A stretch of DNA of 64,000 nucleotides from Actinomadura rudentiformis (lineage in GTDB: Bacteria > Actinomycetota > Actinomycetes > Streptosporangiales > Streptosporangiaceae), in contig NZ_WBMT01000007.1 of assembly GCF_008923185.1 (NCBI RefSeq), positions 1-64,000 of the forward strand, in the 5' to 3' direction. Of this stretch, positions 1 through 9,403 are shown in pieces. Position 1 is the stretch's first letter; the number at the start of each line of letters is the position of its first letter. Below the pieces are notes generated by a model that had not been told where the DNA came from, did no database searches, and saw only the letters and a list, made by a program, of their open reading frames with translations. A program made the translations under genes and the position numbers.

Positions 1-137
1 ACGGTCTTGGTGATCCCGGCCAGCAGCCCATCCGGCCCGACCAGCGACACTCCTTCAGCCTTGGCCCGCTCGATCAGCTCAGCCGCGAGCTGGACATCCA
101 ACCCGCTACCTGTCTCGTCCTCATCGTCGTTGGTCAC
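1..137 (-). CDS. IS256-family transposase, N-terminal part (runs off window)
   Basis: Only the first 45 or so residues lie in the window. Read from a GTG at 137, the protein begins MTNDDEDE and continues with LAAELIERAKAEGVSLVGPD followed by GLLAGITKTV. This is the usual start of actinobacterial IS256 (Mutator-type) transposases, where the phrase LVGPxGLLxxxTKTV precedes the DDE domain. An in-frame ATG two bases upstream leads to an early stop, so GTG is the better start. A stretch at about 197-222 upstream (GACTGTCTGAAAG on the minus strand) may belong to the element end. Whether the gene is intact cannot be seen. Confidence 0.7.
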   Translation of the reverse strand, partial: MTNDDEDETGSGLDVQLAAELIERAKAEGVSLVGPDGLLAGITKT

Positions 138-335
138 GCATGATCCTTCCCGGCCGGGGCCTCAGCCCCAGCCTTCCGGATCACCACCCCACCCACACGA
201 TCTTTCAGACAGTCCCACGTCGGGAGGAGTAGCAGCAGACTCGGCCGCCATCGCAAGCGGACGGTCATGGTTTCTTGGAGTTACTACGTTGCGGCGGCTG
301 GCGTCGAGGTGGCTGAGGCGACAGCTGGCGACTCG

Positions 336-361
336 CTAGTGTCCTGAGTCGTTAATTCGTT
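336..361. repeat. IS630 terminal inverted repeat, left copy
   Basis: Begins CTAGTGTCCTGAGTCGTTAA and continues six bases further. It is identical in reverse complement to 2498-2523. The CTAG contains the TA target duplication; the element proper begins at the G of GTGTCC. Confidence 0.9.
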
Positions 362-1419
362 AGCAGTATGCGGTGAGGGTTTCGAGGATCTCGTTGGCTG
401 TCTTGGTCCACACGAATGGCTTGGGGTCCTTGTTCCATTCGTTGGTCCAGCCTCGAATGTCGCGTTCCAGTTCGACCACGCTGTGGTGGGTGGAGCGGCG
501 CAGTTTCCGGGTGGTGAGTTCGGCGAACCAGCGCTCGACGAGGTTGAGCCAGGAGGCGGAGGTGGGGTGAAGTGCAGGTGGAAGCGGGGATGGCGTAGCA
601 GCCACTTCTTGACCGGTTCGGTCTTGTGGGTGGCGTGGTTGTCCAGCAGCAAGTGAAGGTCCAGGTCCTTGGGCACGGCTGTGTCGATGAGCTTGAGGAA
701 CCGTAGGAACTCCTGGTGGCGGTGGCGGCGGTAGTGCTGGGCGATGACCGAGCCAGAGACGATGTCCAGGGCGGCGAACAGACTGGTGGTGCCGTGACGG
801 ACGTAGTCGTGCGTCATCCTCGCGGGCACGGTGGGTGCCAGCGGCAACATGGGCTGCGTGCGGTCCAGGGCCTGTATCTGCGACTTCTCGTCCACCGCCA
901 GCACCAGGGCGTTCTCGGGCGAGAGGTAGATGCCCACCACGTCACGCACCTTGTTCACGAACTGCGGATCGGTGGATGGCTTCCAGGTCTGCACGATGTG
1001 GGGCTTGAGCCCGAAAGCCCGCCAGATCCGGGAGACGGCCGACTGTGACATGCCGGCAGCCTGAGCCATCGAGCGCGTTGACCAGTGCGTGTCCCCTTCG
1101 GCGGCGCTTGATCGAGAGTCTTCGCGATCATCGCTTCGGCCTGTTCATCGGTGATCTTCCGCGGTGCCCCCGAACGCGGCCGGTCCACCAGCCCCTTTAG
1201 CCGGTGCGCGGCGAACTGCGCCCGCCACTTGCGCACCGTCTCCCGCAAGACGCCCAGCATCTGTGCGACGTGCGAGTTCGACGCGCCCTCTGCACACGCC
1301 AGCACGATCTTCGAGCGCAGCACCAGCGATGCAGGCGCCGTCGGCCGCCGCGACCAGCCCTGCAACACCCGGCGCTCCTGATCGGACAACTCCAGCGGCA
1401 ACGGCTTTGGACTCGGCAT
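360..1419 (-). pseudogene. IS630-family transposase, frameshifted
   Basis: Three reading-frame pieces make one transposase. The N-terminal helix-turn-helix part starts at 1419 (MPSPKPLPLELSDQERRVLQ) and runs to about 1100. The middle carries VDEKSQIQALDRTQP and LLLDNHATH, the first two catalytic aspartates. The end carries SASWLNLVERWFAELTTRK with the catalytic glutamate and stops at 360. The frame is lost near 1100 and again near 575, where a run of C in the codons for HFTP-TSASW appears one base short. All three DDE residues survive in sequence, so this is recent decay, a sequencing error in homopolymers, or frameshifted expression. The stop codon lies immediately inside the terminal repeat. 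Confidence 0.85.
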
Positions 1420-1462
1420 CCACCCACCCCATCAACCAGCCGGACACTTCCAAGTCACAGCA

Positions 1463-2338
1463 TTAGAACGCCTGCTGGTAGTCCTCCAGCATGACGTCGA
1501 GACGTTCTCGGAACAGAGGGCGGTCGAGATCGTCGTAAGCGCGTGCCCACAATGGGTGGAGGTCCGGGAGGCGGTGTGCATCCTCGTGGTAGGCGGCGGT
1601 GAGTCCCAGAAGAGCGCTCGCCGGGTGGCCCGCGTCGAGCATCCGGCAGGTGTCGGCCAGGATGGTGTCTATCTCCCCGGTGAAGGAGGGGTACTCCTCG
1701 CCAAAGGCATCGTTCGGTGCGAGAACGCCGATTCCGATGCCGGACGGATCGGGCTCGTGGCGCCAACCGGCCGGCGGCGCGAGATCGAGCGGGATCTCCA
1801 CATCGCCGCCGTCGGGGTTCACCCCGTACTCCGGGGTGGGGCGGATGCCGAGTTCGGCGGACAGGCGTGCCACCTGGGTGCGGCGGCGCTCTCCTCCACT
1901 GCGCAGAGCGAGGGCGAGTAGAAAGGTGAGGCCATCCAAGGTGTTCCGGCCGATGACGCCCGGCTTTTTGTGGCCGAAGGAAACAACGGGATGGTCGGTG
2001 CGCCCGAGTTCCGGCGCTGGGACCGCCCATCCGACGCAGGTGCCGGAGCCAAGGTCCGCGAAGGGCAGGAGTTCGGGTACGGACATGAACGGCACGTAGT
2101 GTCGGCGGGACACTTCCCCCGCGTAGCAGTACTCCCACCCCTGAGGCGCGAGGGGTACCGCACACAGATCGAACGGCAAGGCAAAGCTGCCCTGCACGCG
2201 GGGAGCGTCGTACAGGCCCTCCTCGTACAGGTCCGTCGTGAGGAATCCCTCCTCCCAGGCAATGTCGACCACTTTGGCGAGTGCGGGCGGGGTGGGGAAC
2301 GGGAACAGATCGTCGGTCCAGCGTGGTGGCGTCGTCAT
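1463..2338 (-). CDS. Passenger protein of the IS630 element, SUKH-like candidate
   Basis: A 291-residue soluble protein starting MTTPPRWTDDLFPFPTPP. It has no transposition motif. The centre (WAVPAPELGRTDHPVVSFGH) and the acidic, tryptophan-rich character resemble SMI1/KNR4 (SUKH) proteins, a fold often used by immunity proteins, but I cannot confirm this by eye. The gene lies between the transposase start (44 bp downstream) and the right terminal repeat, in the same orientation as the transposase, so it is inside the element. The chosen ATG lacks a clear ribosome binding site; the frame stays open upstream to about 2452. Function unknown. Confidence 0.6.
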   Translation of the reverse strand: MTTPPRWTDDLFPFPTPPALAKVVDIAWEEGFLTTDLYEEGLYDAPRVQGSFALPFDLCAVPLAPQGWEYCYAGEVSRRHYVPFMSVPELLPFADLGSGTCVGWAVPAPELGRTDHPVVSFGHKKPGVIGRNTLDGLTFLLALALRSGGERRRTQVARLSAELGIRPTPEYGVNPDGGDVEIPLDLAPPAGWRHEPDPSGIGIGVLAPNDAFGEEYPSFTGEIDTILADTCRMLDAGHPASALLGLTAAYHEDAHRLPDLHPLWARAYDDLDRPLFRERLDVMLEDYQQAF

Positions 2339-2497
2339 GGGCGAAGAGTGTCGCAGCCGCGTGTGCCAGTCGGAGAAGCGTACGGCTGAAGCTTCCTCGG
2401 AACGACAGCACTGACGCAGGCTACGCAGGACGTGACGCCGAATGCAGCACAACTGAACCGGACAACTCTCGCTGAGAGACCCTCACTGTCTACTGCC

Positions 2498-2523
2498 AAC
2501 GAATTAACGACTCAGGACACTAG
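2498..2523. repeat. IS630 terminal inverted repeat, right copy
   Basis: Exact reverse complement of 336-361. Its last bases supply the third base of the TAG stop codon of the XRE regulator gene (2520-2522), so the insertion did not change that protein. Confidence 0.9.
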
Positions 2524-3404
2524 CTTCTGAGGTGAGCTGCAACCTCGCTGAGGAAGTGGCGGGTGTCTTCGGCGCGTAGGGCTTGGACGCTTAGGGTGTC
2601 GATTTCTGCTTTGTAGGCCTCTACGTCGTCCGGTCTGTCTATGAAAGCCGAGCTTGTGAGTCGTTCGAGGTGGACTAGGTCGGAGAGGTGCGGGTTGGCG
2701 AATCGGAGGTAGGTGAAGGAGCCGACCTGTTTGGGGTGGGGGACGCTGAAGGGGATTACCTGGAGTTGGACGTTCGGGAGCCGGCTCAACTCGATTAGGT
2801 GCTCTAGTTGGGCGTGCATGGTCTTTTCACCGCCGAGCGGGCGGCGGATGACTGCCTCGTCCAGCACGAACCACAGGGTTGGGCCGCCTTGTTCTCTTAG
2901 CAGCTCTTGGCGTCTTAGCTTGAGGGCTACCTGGCGTTCGATGTTGTTGGGATCGGCATCTGGATCCTTGGCGGTCTCGACTGCGCGAGCGTAGTCCGGA
3001 GTCTGGAGGAGGTCTGGGATGTGGCTTGCCTCGAACCTGCGAATGAGGGAGGCGGCTTCTTCCAGGCCGATATAGGAGTCGAGGCCTGGGGGCAGGATGT
3101 CGGCGTACTGATGCCACCAGCCCGGTTTGTTGGATTGGCGGGCGATCGCGAGCAGGGACTTCCGTTCGGACTCGTCGGTGACGCCGTAGAGGGTGAGCAG
3201 GTCGGCTACGTCGCGTTCCTTGAAGCTCAGGCGGCCTAGCTCCATGCGACTGATCTTGGAGTGGCTGCCGCGGATCTCGTAACCGGCCTCTTCGGCGTTG
3301 ATGCCTCGGGCCTCGCGAAGCTGTCGTAGGCGAGTGCCGAGCAGGATGCGCTGGACGGTCGGCCCACCTCGTAGAGGTGACGCCGACTCAACCGGCTGCC
3401 CCAT
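2520..3404 (-). CDS. XRE-family regulator with DUF5753 domain
   Basis: A 294-residue protein of the large actinomycete family that combines an N-terminal Cro/CI helix-turn-helix (LRQLREARGINAEEAGYEI, then SKISRMELGR, residues about 27-60) with a C-terminal DUF5753 domain (from GLDSYIGLEEAASLIRRFEA onward). These regulators are usually next to a small DUF397 gene; here the place downstream is taken by the IS630 element, so the partner is missing from view. The stop codon is TAG made from the TA target site plus the first base of the element. Length and sequence look intact. Confidence 0.9.
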   Translation of the reverse strand: MGQPVESASPLRGGPTVQRILLGTRLRQLREARGINAEEAGYEIRGSHSKISRMELGRLSFKERDVADLLTLYGVTDESERKSLLAIARQSNKPGWWHQYADILPPGLDSYIGLEEAASLIRRFEASHIPDLLQTPDYARAVETAKDPDADPNNIERQVALKLRRQELLREQGGPTLWFVLDEAVIRRPLGGEKTMHAQLEHLIELSRLPNVQLQVIPFSVPHPKQVGSFTYLRFANPHLSDLVHLERLTSSAFIDRPDDVEAYKAEIDTLSVQALRAEDTRHFLSEVAAHLRS

Positions 3405-3551
3405 GGACTCTCCTGTCGTCGGCCCCAGTGTCTCGCGGACTCACCCAGTTCGGCAGTCATCTTACGATCTGGTGACAGGTGATCGGCGCCTGTGCATTTT
3501 TCCCAGGACCTGAATAGGCATGGTGCGGGCCATAATGGTTTCTCTGCCCGC

Positions 3552-3704
3552 ATGGCAATCCGATCGAGTGGTCGAACGATAACCGGACTGTGCGCCTGGG
3601 TCCGTGCGGCTGCTCAGCACACCGGCCTCATCATCCTGGTCGCGGTGCTGATCGGAGTTGTGGTGGCGGTCAAGCCGGAACTGGCGTCAGCGTGGCTGTG
3701 GTGA
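3552..3704 (+). CDS. Possible small membrane protein
   Basis: A short frame starting MAIRSSGRTITGLCAWVRAA and containing one hydrophobic segment (GLIILVAVLIGVVVAV) followed by KPELASAWLW. It lies in the gap between the divergent XRE gene and the convergent VOC gene and ends just before a strong terminator-like palindrome. Nothing identifies a family. An upstream ATG at 3492 in the same frame is an alternative start. It could be a chance frame. Confidence 0.3.
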   Translation: MAIRSSGRTITGLCAWVRAAAQHTGLIILVAVLIGVVVAVKPELASAWLW

Positions 3705-3735
3705 CGCTGTTGATGAAGATTCTGGGCGAATAGCT

Positions 3736-3761
3736 ACGGGCGGGCCCTAGGGCCCGCCCGT
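3736..3761. terminator. Bidirectional terminator-like palindrome
   Basis: A perfect 26-bp palindrome with the core GGGCCCTAGGGCCC, followed by GTTTT. It sits between a small rightward frame and the leftward VOC gene. The 14-bp core is the same as the reconstructed target of the second IS630 element at 34845-36780. Confidence 0.65.
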
Positions 3762-3775
3762 GTTTTGGTCTGGCG

Positions 3776-4186
3776 CTATGACCTGGTGGCGAGGGTGTCG
3801 AGGTAGTGCTGGTTGTACATGATGCCCAGGACGTTGCCGAACGGGTCGACTACGGAGGCGGTGACGAAGCCTTCCCCGTGCTCGGTGATGGGCTGGTATT
3901 CGGTGGCGCCCATGGAGAGCAGTTTGGCGAGGGTGCCCTCGAGGTCATCCACGTGCCAGTGCATGACGCTGCCGCCGGGGCCCTTGGCGTCGGGCGGGCC
4001 GAAGCGGCTGTCGATCAGGCCCAGCTCGGCCTGGTAGTCGCCGATGCGGAATTCGATGTAGGCCGGGCGGCCGTCGGGGCCTGAACGGTTGAAGTACGGC
4101 TTGATGCCCAGTAGCTCGGCGTACCAGTCGGCCGCGGCCTCGATGTCGTCGACCCAGAAGTTGATGGTGGCGAATCCTCGCAACAT
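3776..4186 (-). CDS. VOC-family protein (glyoxalase/bleomycin-resistance fold)
   Basis: A 136-residue single-domain vicinal oxygen chelate protein: it opens MLRGFATINFWVDDIEAAAD, has the paired beta-alpha-beta-beta-beta pattern, and ends with VVDPFGNVLGIMYN, the usual last strands with their metal-side residues. HWHVDDLEGTLAKLL begins the second module. Substrate cannot be told from sequence. It stands alone, with its own upstream palindrome at 4214-4230. Confidence 0.85.
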   Translation of the reverse strand: MLRGFATINFWVDDIEAAADWYAELLGIKPYFNRSGPDGRPAYIEFRIGDYQAELGLIDSRFGPPDAKGPGGSVMHWHVDDLEGTLAKLLSMGATEYQPITEHGEGFVTASVVDPFGNVLGIMYNQHYLDTLATRS

Positions 4187-4213
4187 TTCTTGCTCCCCTC
4201 GTTCCTGCTGGTA

Positions 4214-4230
4214 CTCCGTACGTTACGGAG
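4214..4230. promoter_or_regulatory. Palindrome upstream of the VOC gene
   Basis: CTCCGTACGTTACGGAG is a near-perfect palindrome 28 bp upstream of the VOC start codon. Its size and place suit a repressor site, but no cognate regulator is adjacent. Confidence 0.35.
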
Positions 4231-4944
4231 CCTTGTGGAACGTGCGGTTCCTCAAGGGGAAGAGAGTTTTGGTTACGTACGACGCCCAGAAAGTGCGGAG
4301 TGGTGGAGGCCCTGGGCTGCGGTGGTGGTGGTCTGGTCGGCTCTGGTGGCCTGGAAAATCTGAGATCGTGAGGGTTCTGGTGCCGGAGCGGGGCGCAATC
4401 AACCTGGTCCGGTGCAGTGCGCTGTGAAGTGGACGGTTGCGGCCGGGTTGTTTGATCGCGGCGCTGGCTTTGCCATGGGTGCAGGTAGGCGAGGCGATGG
4501 TGCCGTTTGGAGGCGTTGGCGCGACGGTCGGCCGAGTCCGGCAGCGGATCGCTGAGCTTCGCGTGCATTGGCAGCGGTGCAGGTGCGGCGGGAGGCCAAG
4601 AGATCGAAGGTCTCGGTTGGAGAACACCCGGAGAAGGGGAAGGAATGTCGGTTGGCGTCTCTCGGGGGTGCGGCCAGCGGAATTCGGGCGGGCTTCGAGG
4701 TCGGCGGCGTTAACGACGGTGGTGCGGACGCCCTGACGACCGGCCGTGGCGCTGGGCTGTCGGAGGGCGTTGGCGTTCCCGCACTTGCCGATGCCCTGGG
4801 CTGTCCCGGCCGCCTGGACGTCCGTGTCCCGGTCTGTCCGGGCCGGGCGGCAGGCTTCCGGGCCGGGCAGCGGGCTGGCTCCACTGGTCATCGACGGGCC
4901 GTCGGGCTGATGCGCGACGGCGAACCCCCTGGAAGGGAGTCTCG
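4231..4944. other. Gene-poor stretch
   Basis: About 700 bp with open frames in several phases but none with family resemblance, consistent codon pattern or a convincing start. I see no gene here. It may hold the promoter region of the secreted-protein gene at 4945. Confidence 0.5.
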
Positions 4945-5466
4945 ATGAGGCCTGTGGTGAAGGCGCTGGTTCCGCTGGCGGTGGCCGGCGTCACGCTGGT
5001 GTCGGGCACGGTGGCGTCTGCCTCGATCTCGGCGGCCGACGCGCGTGGGTCTGCGCCGGATCGGCTGGTGGAGGTCGGGCTGGTCGAGGTCGACTCGATC
5101 GAGGTCGCCGAGTCCGGTGCCGTGACGCCGATGAACGTCGTCCGCGGCAACTGCGGGAAGGCGTGGCTGTGGATGAGCGATGTGGGCCGGCGCAAGTACA
5201 AGGTCAGGACCGGCTTCGAACTGGCCGGAGCTCGCAGGGCCGTCTCCTACAGCTGGCGAGTCCAGGTCAACGGCCCCCGGCGCTGGAGCAAGCGGCACAC
5301 GTGGGACAGCGGACTGTGGTTCCGTAAGAAGTGGGAAGGCTCGCGGGAAAGCAACGTTCCGCGGGGAGGCATCTACAGCGGCACCGTGGTGGCCGGGGCA
5401 GTCGCGCTGTCCAACGGGCGCGCCTGCGCGGCACTGCCCGCATCCGACCCGGCTCGCATCACCTGA
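4945..5466 (+). CDS. Secreted hypothetical protein
   Basis: A 173-residue protein with a classical signal peptide (MRPVVKALVPLAVAGVTLVS, then cleavage near GTVASASISA). The mature part is basic and tryptophan-rich (GKAWLWMSD, WRVQVNGPRRWSKRHTWDSG) with two cysteines that could form one disulfide. A purine-rich GGAAGGGAG precedes the ATG. No family recognised. It is probably a small extracytoplasmic beta-rich protein. Confidence 0.65.
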   Translation: MRPVVKALVPLAVAGVTLVSGTVASASISAADARGSAPDRLVEVGLVEVDSIEVAESGAVTPMNVVRGNCGKAWLWMSDVGRRKYKVRTGFELAGARRAVSYSWRVQVNGPRRWSKRHTWDSGLWFRKKWEGSRESNVPRGGIYSGTVVAGAVALSNGRACAALPASDPARIT

Positions 5467-5628
5467 TCCGCCAACCGCGTAAACCCGACGGCAGGCCGCG
5501 CGGCCGCATCGCCTACCGCGTGGTCTGCCGCCGACAAGCGGCTGGCAGCGGCGATCGGCTGCGGCGATCGCCTGCCGCGTGGCTCTCGGCAGGCGCGACG
5601 CCCGACGGGAACTGACTCCCGTGGACGC

Positions 5629-5916
5629 TCAGTCCCACCAGATCCACCAAGTTGGGGCGTCGATCAGGCTGGTCGCGTAGTCGTCGAAGTCTTCATATTC
5701 CTGCCTCAGCTTGCTGCAGAAGGCGTAGTGGTCCGCCGCCTTGACGGGCGTGATGAAGGGATCCTCGGACGCGTGTCTCGAAGTGAGGCGCGTAGCGGCG
5801 GGATCTCGCGGCGTAGGCGGGCGTTCGGGCCCACTTCGCGGCGCGGGCGGGGCCGTTCGGGCCCACTTCGCGGTGTTGGCGGACCATCGCCGGTGTCGCT
5901 TCCACAGCCAGGGCAC
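5629..5916 (-). CDS. Uncertain small frame
   Basis: The last 45 residues (EDPFITPVKAADHYAFCSKL and then QEYEDFDDYATSLIDAPTWW) look like real protein, acidic and aromatic. The first half is arginine/proline-rich and overlaps a direct repeat (TTCGGGCCCACTTCGCGG at about 5823 and 5855), so the true start is unclear. It may be the 3' remnant of a gene. No family recognised. Confidence 0.3.
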   Translation of the reverse strand: MPWLWKRHRRWSANTAKWARTAPPAPRSGPERPPTPRDPAATRLTSRHASEDPFITPVKAADHYAFCSKLRQEYEDFDDYATSLIDAPTWWIWWD

Positions 5917-5991
5917 GGTTCCGTACCTGCCCAGCGCGAGATGATCGTTTTCGCGGCGCGGTGTCGGACCGGGCTCCTACGCTGAGGGTCC

Positions 5992-8900
5992 ATGACCGAT
6001 CGCTCCCCGCTGCTCCCCGACGAAGACACGCTGGTCGTACCGAACGGCTGGCGGCGCCGCATCCATCCGCGCCGCGGCGGTTCCCCCGGCCCGAAGATCA
6101 CGCCCGATCCGGCGGCGGAGCAGACCGTCGCCGGGTTCCTCCAGTCTGCCGATGAGGACATCGAGCGCGTGCTCGGCGCCGAGGGCACCGCCCCGGATCT
6201 GGCCGCAGCGGCGCGCGCCCAGCTCGCCGGTGAGCCCGATCCGCGCGGCGCCGCCGTCTTGGCTTTGGTCGTTCTGACCAAAGCCAGCTATCCCGGGAAC
6301 CAGGACGACCTCGTGGACGCGTGGGTCTCCGCGCACGGCGTGGTGTTCGCGGCGTGCGCCCTCGCCGAGTTGTGCGGATTGCAGGAGTCGTACGAGCCGG
6401 GGCGCGGCGGGAGGCGGATCGGGAGCGTCCGTCTGGTCGAGCCGGGCAAGCGCGGCGGCTGGCTGCTGCCGGACGGCGCGCTGCGCGTGCGTACGCTGCT
6501 GGCCGCCGCAGGCGACGAGGAGTACGCCGAGACGGTCGAGCGCCTCGCCGAGCGCCGTGATGGGTTCATGCAGCGCGCCCTGACCGCCTACCTGGTGCCG
6601 ACGCGGCAGGACTGGGTGGACGAGCTCTGCCAGGACCACGACGAGGTCGCGCGCGGGTTGATGCTCAGCTCCCTCGGCTCGGCGCACCAGCTCGAAATGC
6701 TCGGGGCCGCGGCGCAGCTGACGGTTTCCGACTGCTACTACCCGGAAGTCCTGCGCTCGATGGCGGAGGGCGTCGGCGCGGCGGTCGCGCCGCTGATGGC
6801 CGACGCGCTGGACCGGTGGATGAAGTCCGCGCCCCGTCGCAAGGGGCTGCTGGAGGTGCTGGGCGTACTGCCCTCGGACGAGGCGTTCCGGGCGCTGGTC
6901 GAGCGCCGCGCGAACAAGCATGTCAGCGCCGAGCTCACCAAGGCGATGAAGCGGTTCCCTGTCCGCGCGATGCGGGAGCTGGCCGCCGCCGGGGCGACCG
7001 ACCTGCTGGAGGAGCACGTCATCGGCCACCGCGAGCTGGCCGAGGCCGCACTGCCGACGCTGCCCGCTCCCGTCCGGGAAGCGGTCGAAGCCGTGATCGG
7101 CGGCTCTGCGTTCATGGCGGAGGCAGCTCCTGGTGACCTTCCGGACCTTCTCGTCGAGCCGCCATGGGCGCGTCCCGAGAAGAAGACCGCCCAGACCGTC
7201 GTCAGGGGCCTGACCGTCCCCGGCCAAAGGTCCGTCCGGTGGGACAAGGACGAGCAGTACGGGTGGGCGAACGGCAGAGTGTCGTATCCGACCGCATTGG
7301 TCCAAGGAGGCATGGACAACAGCGATACCTGGGGGTTCCCTCCGGTATGTGAACGCGGTCCGCGCTGGGAGAAGCACGTCGAGGACTTCAAGGCCGGGCG
7401 ACTGAACGGAAGGCTCGAGCTCGGCGTACTGATGGTGGGACCGGACGAGTTGACCCGCCCCCTCCTCTCCGGCTGGACGCTGAACGACCCGAACAGGCAC
7501 AGCAGCTGTGACATCAAGAACTGGGGCAAGCTCCTGGCGGCCCGGTACGAGCTTGACGCGCTGCCGATCCTGTTCCCCTACGCGAAGGGCGATCCGCAGG
7601 CGTGCGGGGGTCTGCTCGTTCCGTTCCTGACCGCCGAGGTGGCGGCGCTGATGGCCAGCTGGCTCATACGGCTCAAGAAAGCCCGAACCCACTCGGAGGC
7701 CTGGTTCGCCCGGCACGGGAACGACGCGGTCCCGTTCCTGGTCCCGGATGCCCTCGGCAAGGCGGGGCCGAAGCGGCGCGCCGCGGAAGGCGCCCTGCGC
7801 CACTTGGCCGGGGCGAACGGCCGTTCCACTGTCGTCGAAGCGGCCCGAAGCCACGGGAACGAAGCCGCGCAGGCGATCGACACCATGCTCGCTGCCGAGC
7901 AGGAGGACCTCCCCAAGCCGCCGCGGCTCCCGGCCTGGGCGGACCCGGCGGTGCTGCCGCAACTCCTCCTGAACGGCGAGCGCAAGGCGCTTCCGGTCTC
8001 GTCCGTACGGCACGTACTGGACATCCTGGCGCTGTCCACGCCCGACGAGCCGCACGCCGGTGTGGCCGCCATCAAGGACACCTGCGACACCGCGTCACTG
8101 GCCGCCTTCGCGTGGAACATGTTCGAGCGCTGGCGCCAGCACGGCGAACGCTCCGCCGACAAGTGGGCGGTCACCGCCGTCGGGCTGCTCGGCGACGACG
8201 CGGCCGCCCGGAGCCTGACCCCACTCATCCACGCGTGGCCGGGTCAGAACGGCCATACCAACGCGGTCGCGGGCGTGGACGCGCTCGCCCTCATCGGCTC
8301 GGAAACGGCGCTGATGCTGCTCGACTCCATCGCGCGAAAGGCGAAGTTCGGCGCGATCAAGGAGTACGCGCAGGGGAAGATGGAGGCGGTCGCCGACCGG
8401 CTCGGCCTCAGCGGCGAGCAGCTCGCCGACCGGCTCGTGCCCTCCTTCGGCCTCGACGCCGACGGTGGCATGACGCTCGACTACGGGCCGCGCCGGTTCC
8501 GCGTGGGCTTCGACGAGGCGCTGCGGCCGTATGTGACCGACGAGGACGGCGCCTGGCGCAAGGACCTCCCCAAGCCGGGCGTGAAGGACGACGCCGCACT
8601 CGCCCCCGCCGCGTACCGCGCCTTCGGCGAGCTGAAGAAGGGCGTGCGCACCGTCGCAGCTGACCAGATCAAGCGCCTCGAACGGGCGATGGTCGCGGGC
8701 CGCACCTGGACGCAGGACGAGTTCGGCGAGCTGTTCGTCCGGCACCCGCTGGTCTGGCACATCGCCCGGCGGCTGGTGTGGACGTGCGGCGGCGTGCCGT
8801 TCCGCCTGGCCGAGGACCGCACGTTCGCCGACGTCGAGGACCGGACGCTCGTGCCCGCTGCCGAGGCCGTGATCGGGCTGGCGCATCCGGCCACCCTGGG

Positions 8901-9348
8901 TGCGGCGCGGGACGCCTGGATGGAGATCTTCGCCGACTACGAGCTCATCCAGCCGTTCCCGCAACTCGCCCGGCCCGTGTACGAGCTGACCGCCGAGGAG
9001 CGCAAGGCCGTGCGGCTGTTCCACTTCGAGGGCGTGAGCGTGCCGTTCGGCAAGGTGCTCGGGCTGACCCGGCGAGGTTGGGAGCGCGGGGAGGTCATCA
9101 GCGACGGCGTCGAAGAGTGGATCTCCCGTCCGCTGCCGGACGGCCGCCATCTCGTCGTCAACCTGTATCCGGGCTTCTACAAGGGCGGCATCGACTACAA
9201 CCCCGAGCAGCGCCTGGATGTGGTGTGGCTGGCCGGGGCGCCCGGCAACTTCCGCGACCGCGACGCGGGCACGTTCGGGGACCTGAATCCGGTGATCGCC
9301 TCGGAGATCCTCGCCGACCTCTCCACCGTCACCGAGGACGTCTCTTAG
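5992..9348 (+). CDS. DUF4132-domain protein
   Basis: A 1118-residue cytoplasmic protein. The long alpha-helical middle, with recurring patterns such as ALALIGSETALMLLDSIARK, suggests HEAT-like repeats, and the last quarter (from about residue 860, ALAPAAYRAFGELKKGVRTV onward to the AEERKAVRLFHFEG area) matches the DUF4132 domain, also found in the E. coli MolR-type proteins. Biochemical role is not established for the family. No signal peptide or membrane segment. The gene is alone, with no AAA or WGR partner next to it. The start at ATG 5992 follows GAGGGTCC closely. Confidence 0.8.
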   Translation: MTDRSPLLPDEDTLVVPNGWRRRIHPRRGGSPGPKITPDPAAEQTVAGFLQSADEDIERVLGAEGTAPDLAAAARAQLAGEPDPRGAAVLALVVLTKASYPGNQDDLVDAWVSAHGVVFAACALAELCGLQESYEPGRGGRRIGSVRLVEPGKRGGWLLPDGALRVRTLLAAAGDEEYAETVERLAERRDGFMQRALTAYLVPTRQDWVDELCQDHDEVARGLMLSSLGSAHQLEMLGAAAQLTVSDCYYPEVLRSMAEGVGAAVAPLMADALDRWMKSAPRRKGLLEVLGVLPSDEAFRALVERRANKHVSAELTKAMKRFPVRAMRELAAAGATDLLEEHVIGHRELAEAALPTLPAPVREAVEAVIGGSAFMAEAAPGDLPDLLVEPPWARPEKKTAQTVVRGLTVPGQRSVRWDKDEQYGWANGRVSYPTALVQGGMDNSDTWGFPPVCERGPRWEKHVEDFKAGRLNGRLELGVLMVGPDELTRPLLSGWTLNDPNRHSSCDIKNWGKLLAARYELDALPILFPYAKGDPQACGGLLVPFLTAEVAALMASWLIRLKKARTHSEAWFARHGNDAVPFLVPDALGKAGPKRRAAEGALRHLAGANGRSTVVEAARSHGNEAAQAIDTMLAAEQEDLPKPPRLPAWADPAVLPQLLLNGERKALPVSSVRHVLDILALSTPDEPHAGVAAIKDTCDTASLAAFAWNMFERWRQHGERSADKWAVTAVGLLGDDAAARSLTPLIHAWPGQNGHTNAVAGVDALALIGSETALMLLDSIARKAKFGAIKEYAQGKMEAVADRLGLSGEQLADRLVPSFGLDADGGMTLDYGPRRFRVGFDEALRPYVTDEDGAWRKDLPKPGVKDDAALAPAAYRAFGELKKGVRTVAADQIKRLERAMVAGRTWTQDEFGELFVRHPLVWHIARRLVWTCGGVPFRLAEDRTFADVEDRTLVPAAEAVIGLAHPATLGAARDAWMEIFADYELIQPFPQLARPVYELTAEERKAVRLFHFEGVSVPFGKVLGLTRRGWERGEVISDGVEEWISRPLPDGRHLVVNLYPGFYKGGIDYNPEQRLDVVWLAGAPGNFRDRDAGTFGDLNPVIASEILADLSTVTEDVS

Positions 9349-9403
9349 TCGGCTAGGTTCCCCCGTCGCTGGCAAAGGCTCCACGGGCCCCGGGCCCCGG
9401 GTC

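Larger units (their letters stand above)
337..2522. mobile_element. IS630-family element with a passenger gene
   Basis: The element is bounded by perfect inverted repeats (336-361 and 2498-2523, 26 bp counting the target bases) and flanked by a TA on each side, as expected from the TA target duplication of the IS630/Tc1 family. It is about 2.2 kb, roughly twice a typical IS630, because it holds both a transposase (broken) and an unrelated gene at 1463-2338. It sits at the stop codon of the XRE regulator gene. The perfect repeats suggest recent movement even though the transposase now reads out of frame. Confidence 0.85.

Noticed and set aside
4223..4891. 222-codon minus-strand frame in the gap before 4945
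   Set aside because: Composition is proline/arginine/threonine-rich with no domain, start site or conserved phrase.
5977..8055. Long open frame on the minus strand opposite the DUF4132 gene
   Set aside because: It is the antisense shadow of a GC-rich gene; arginine-rich composition and no family motifs.
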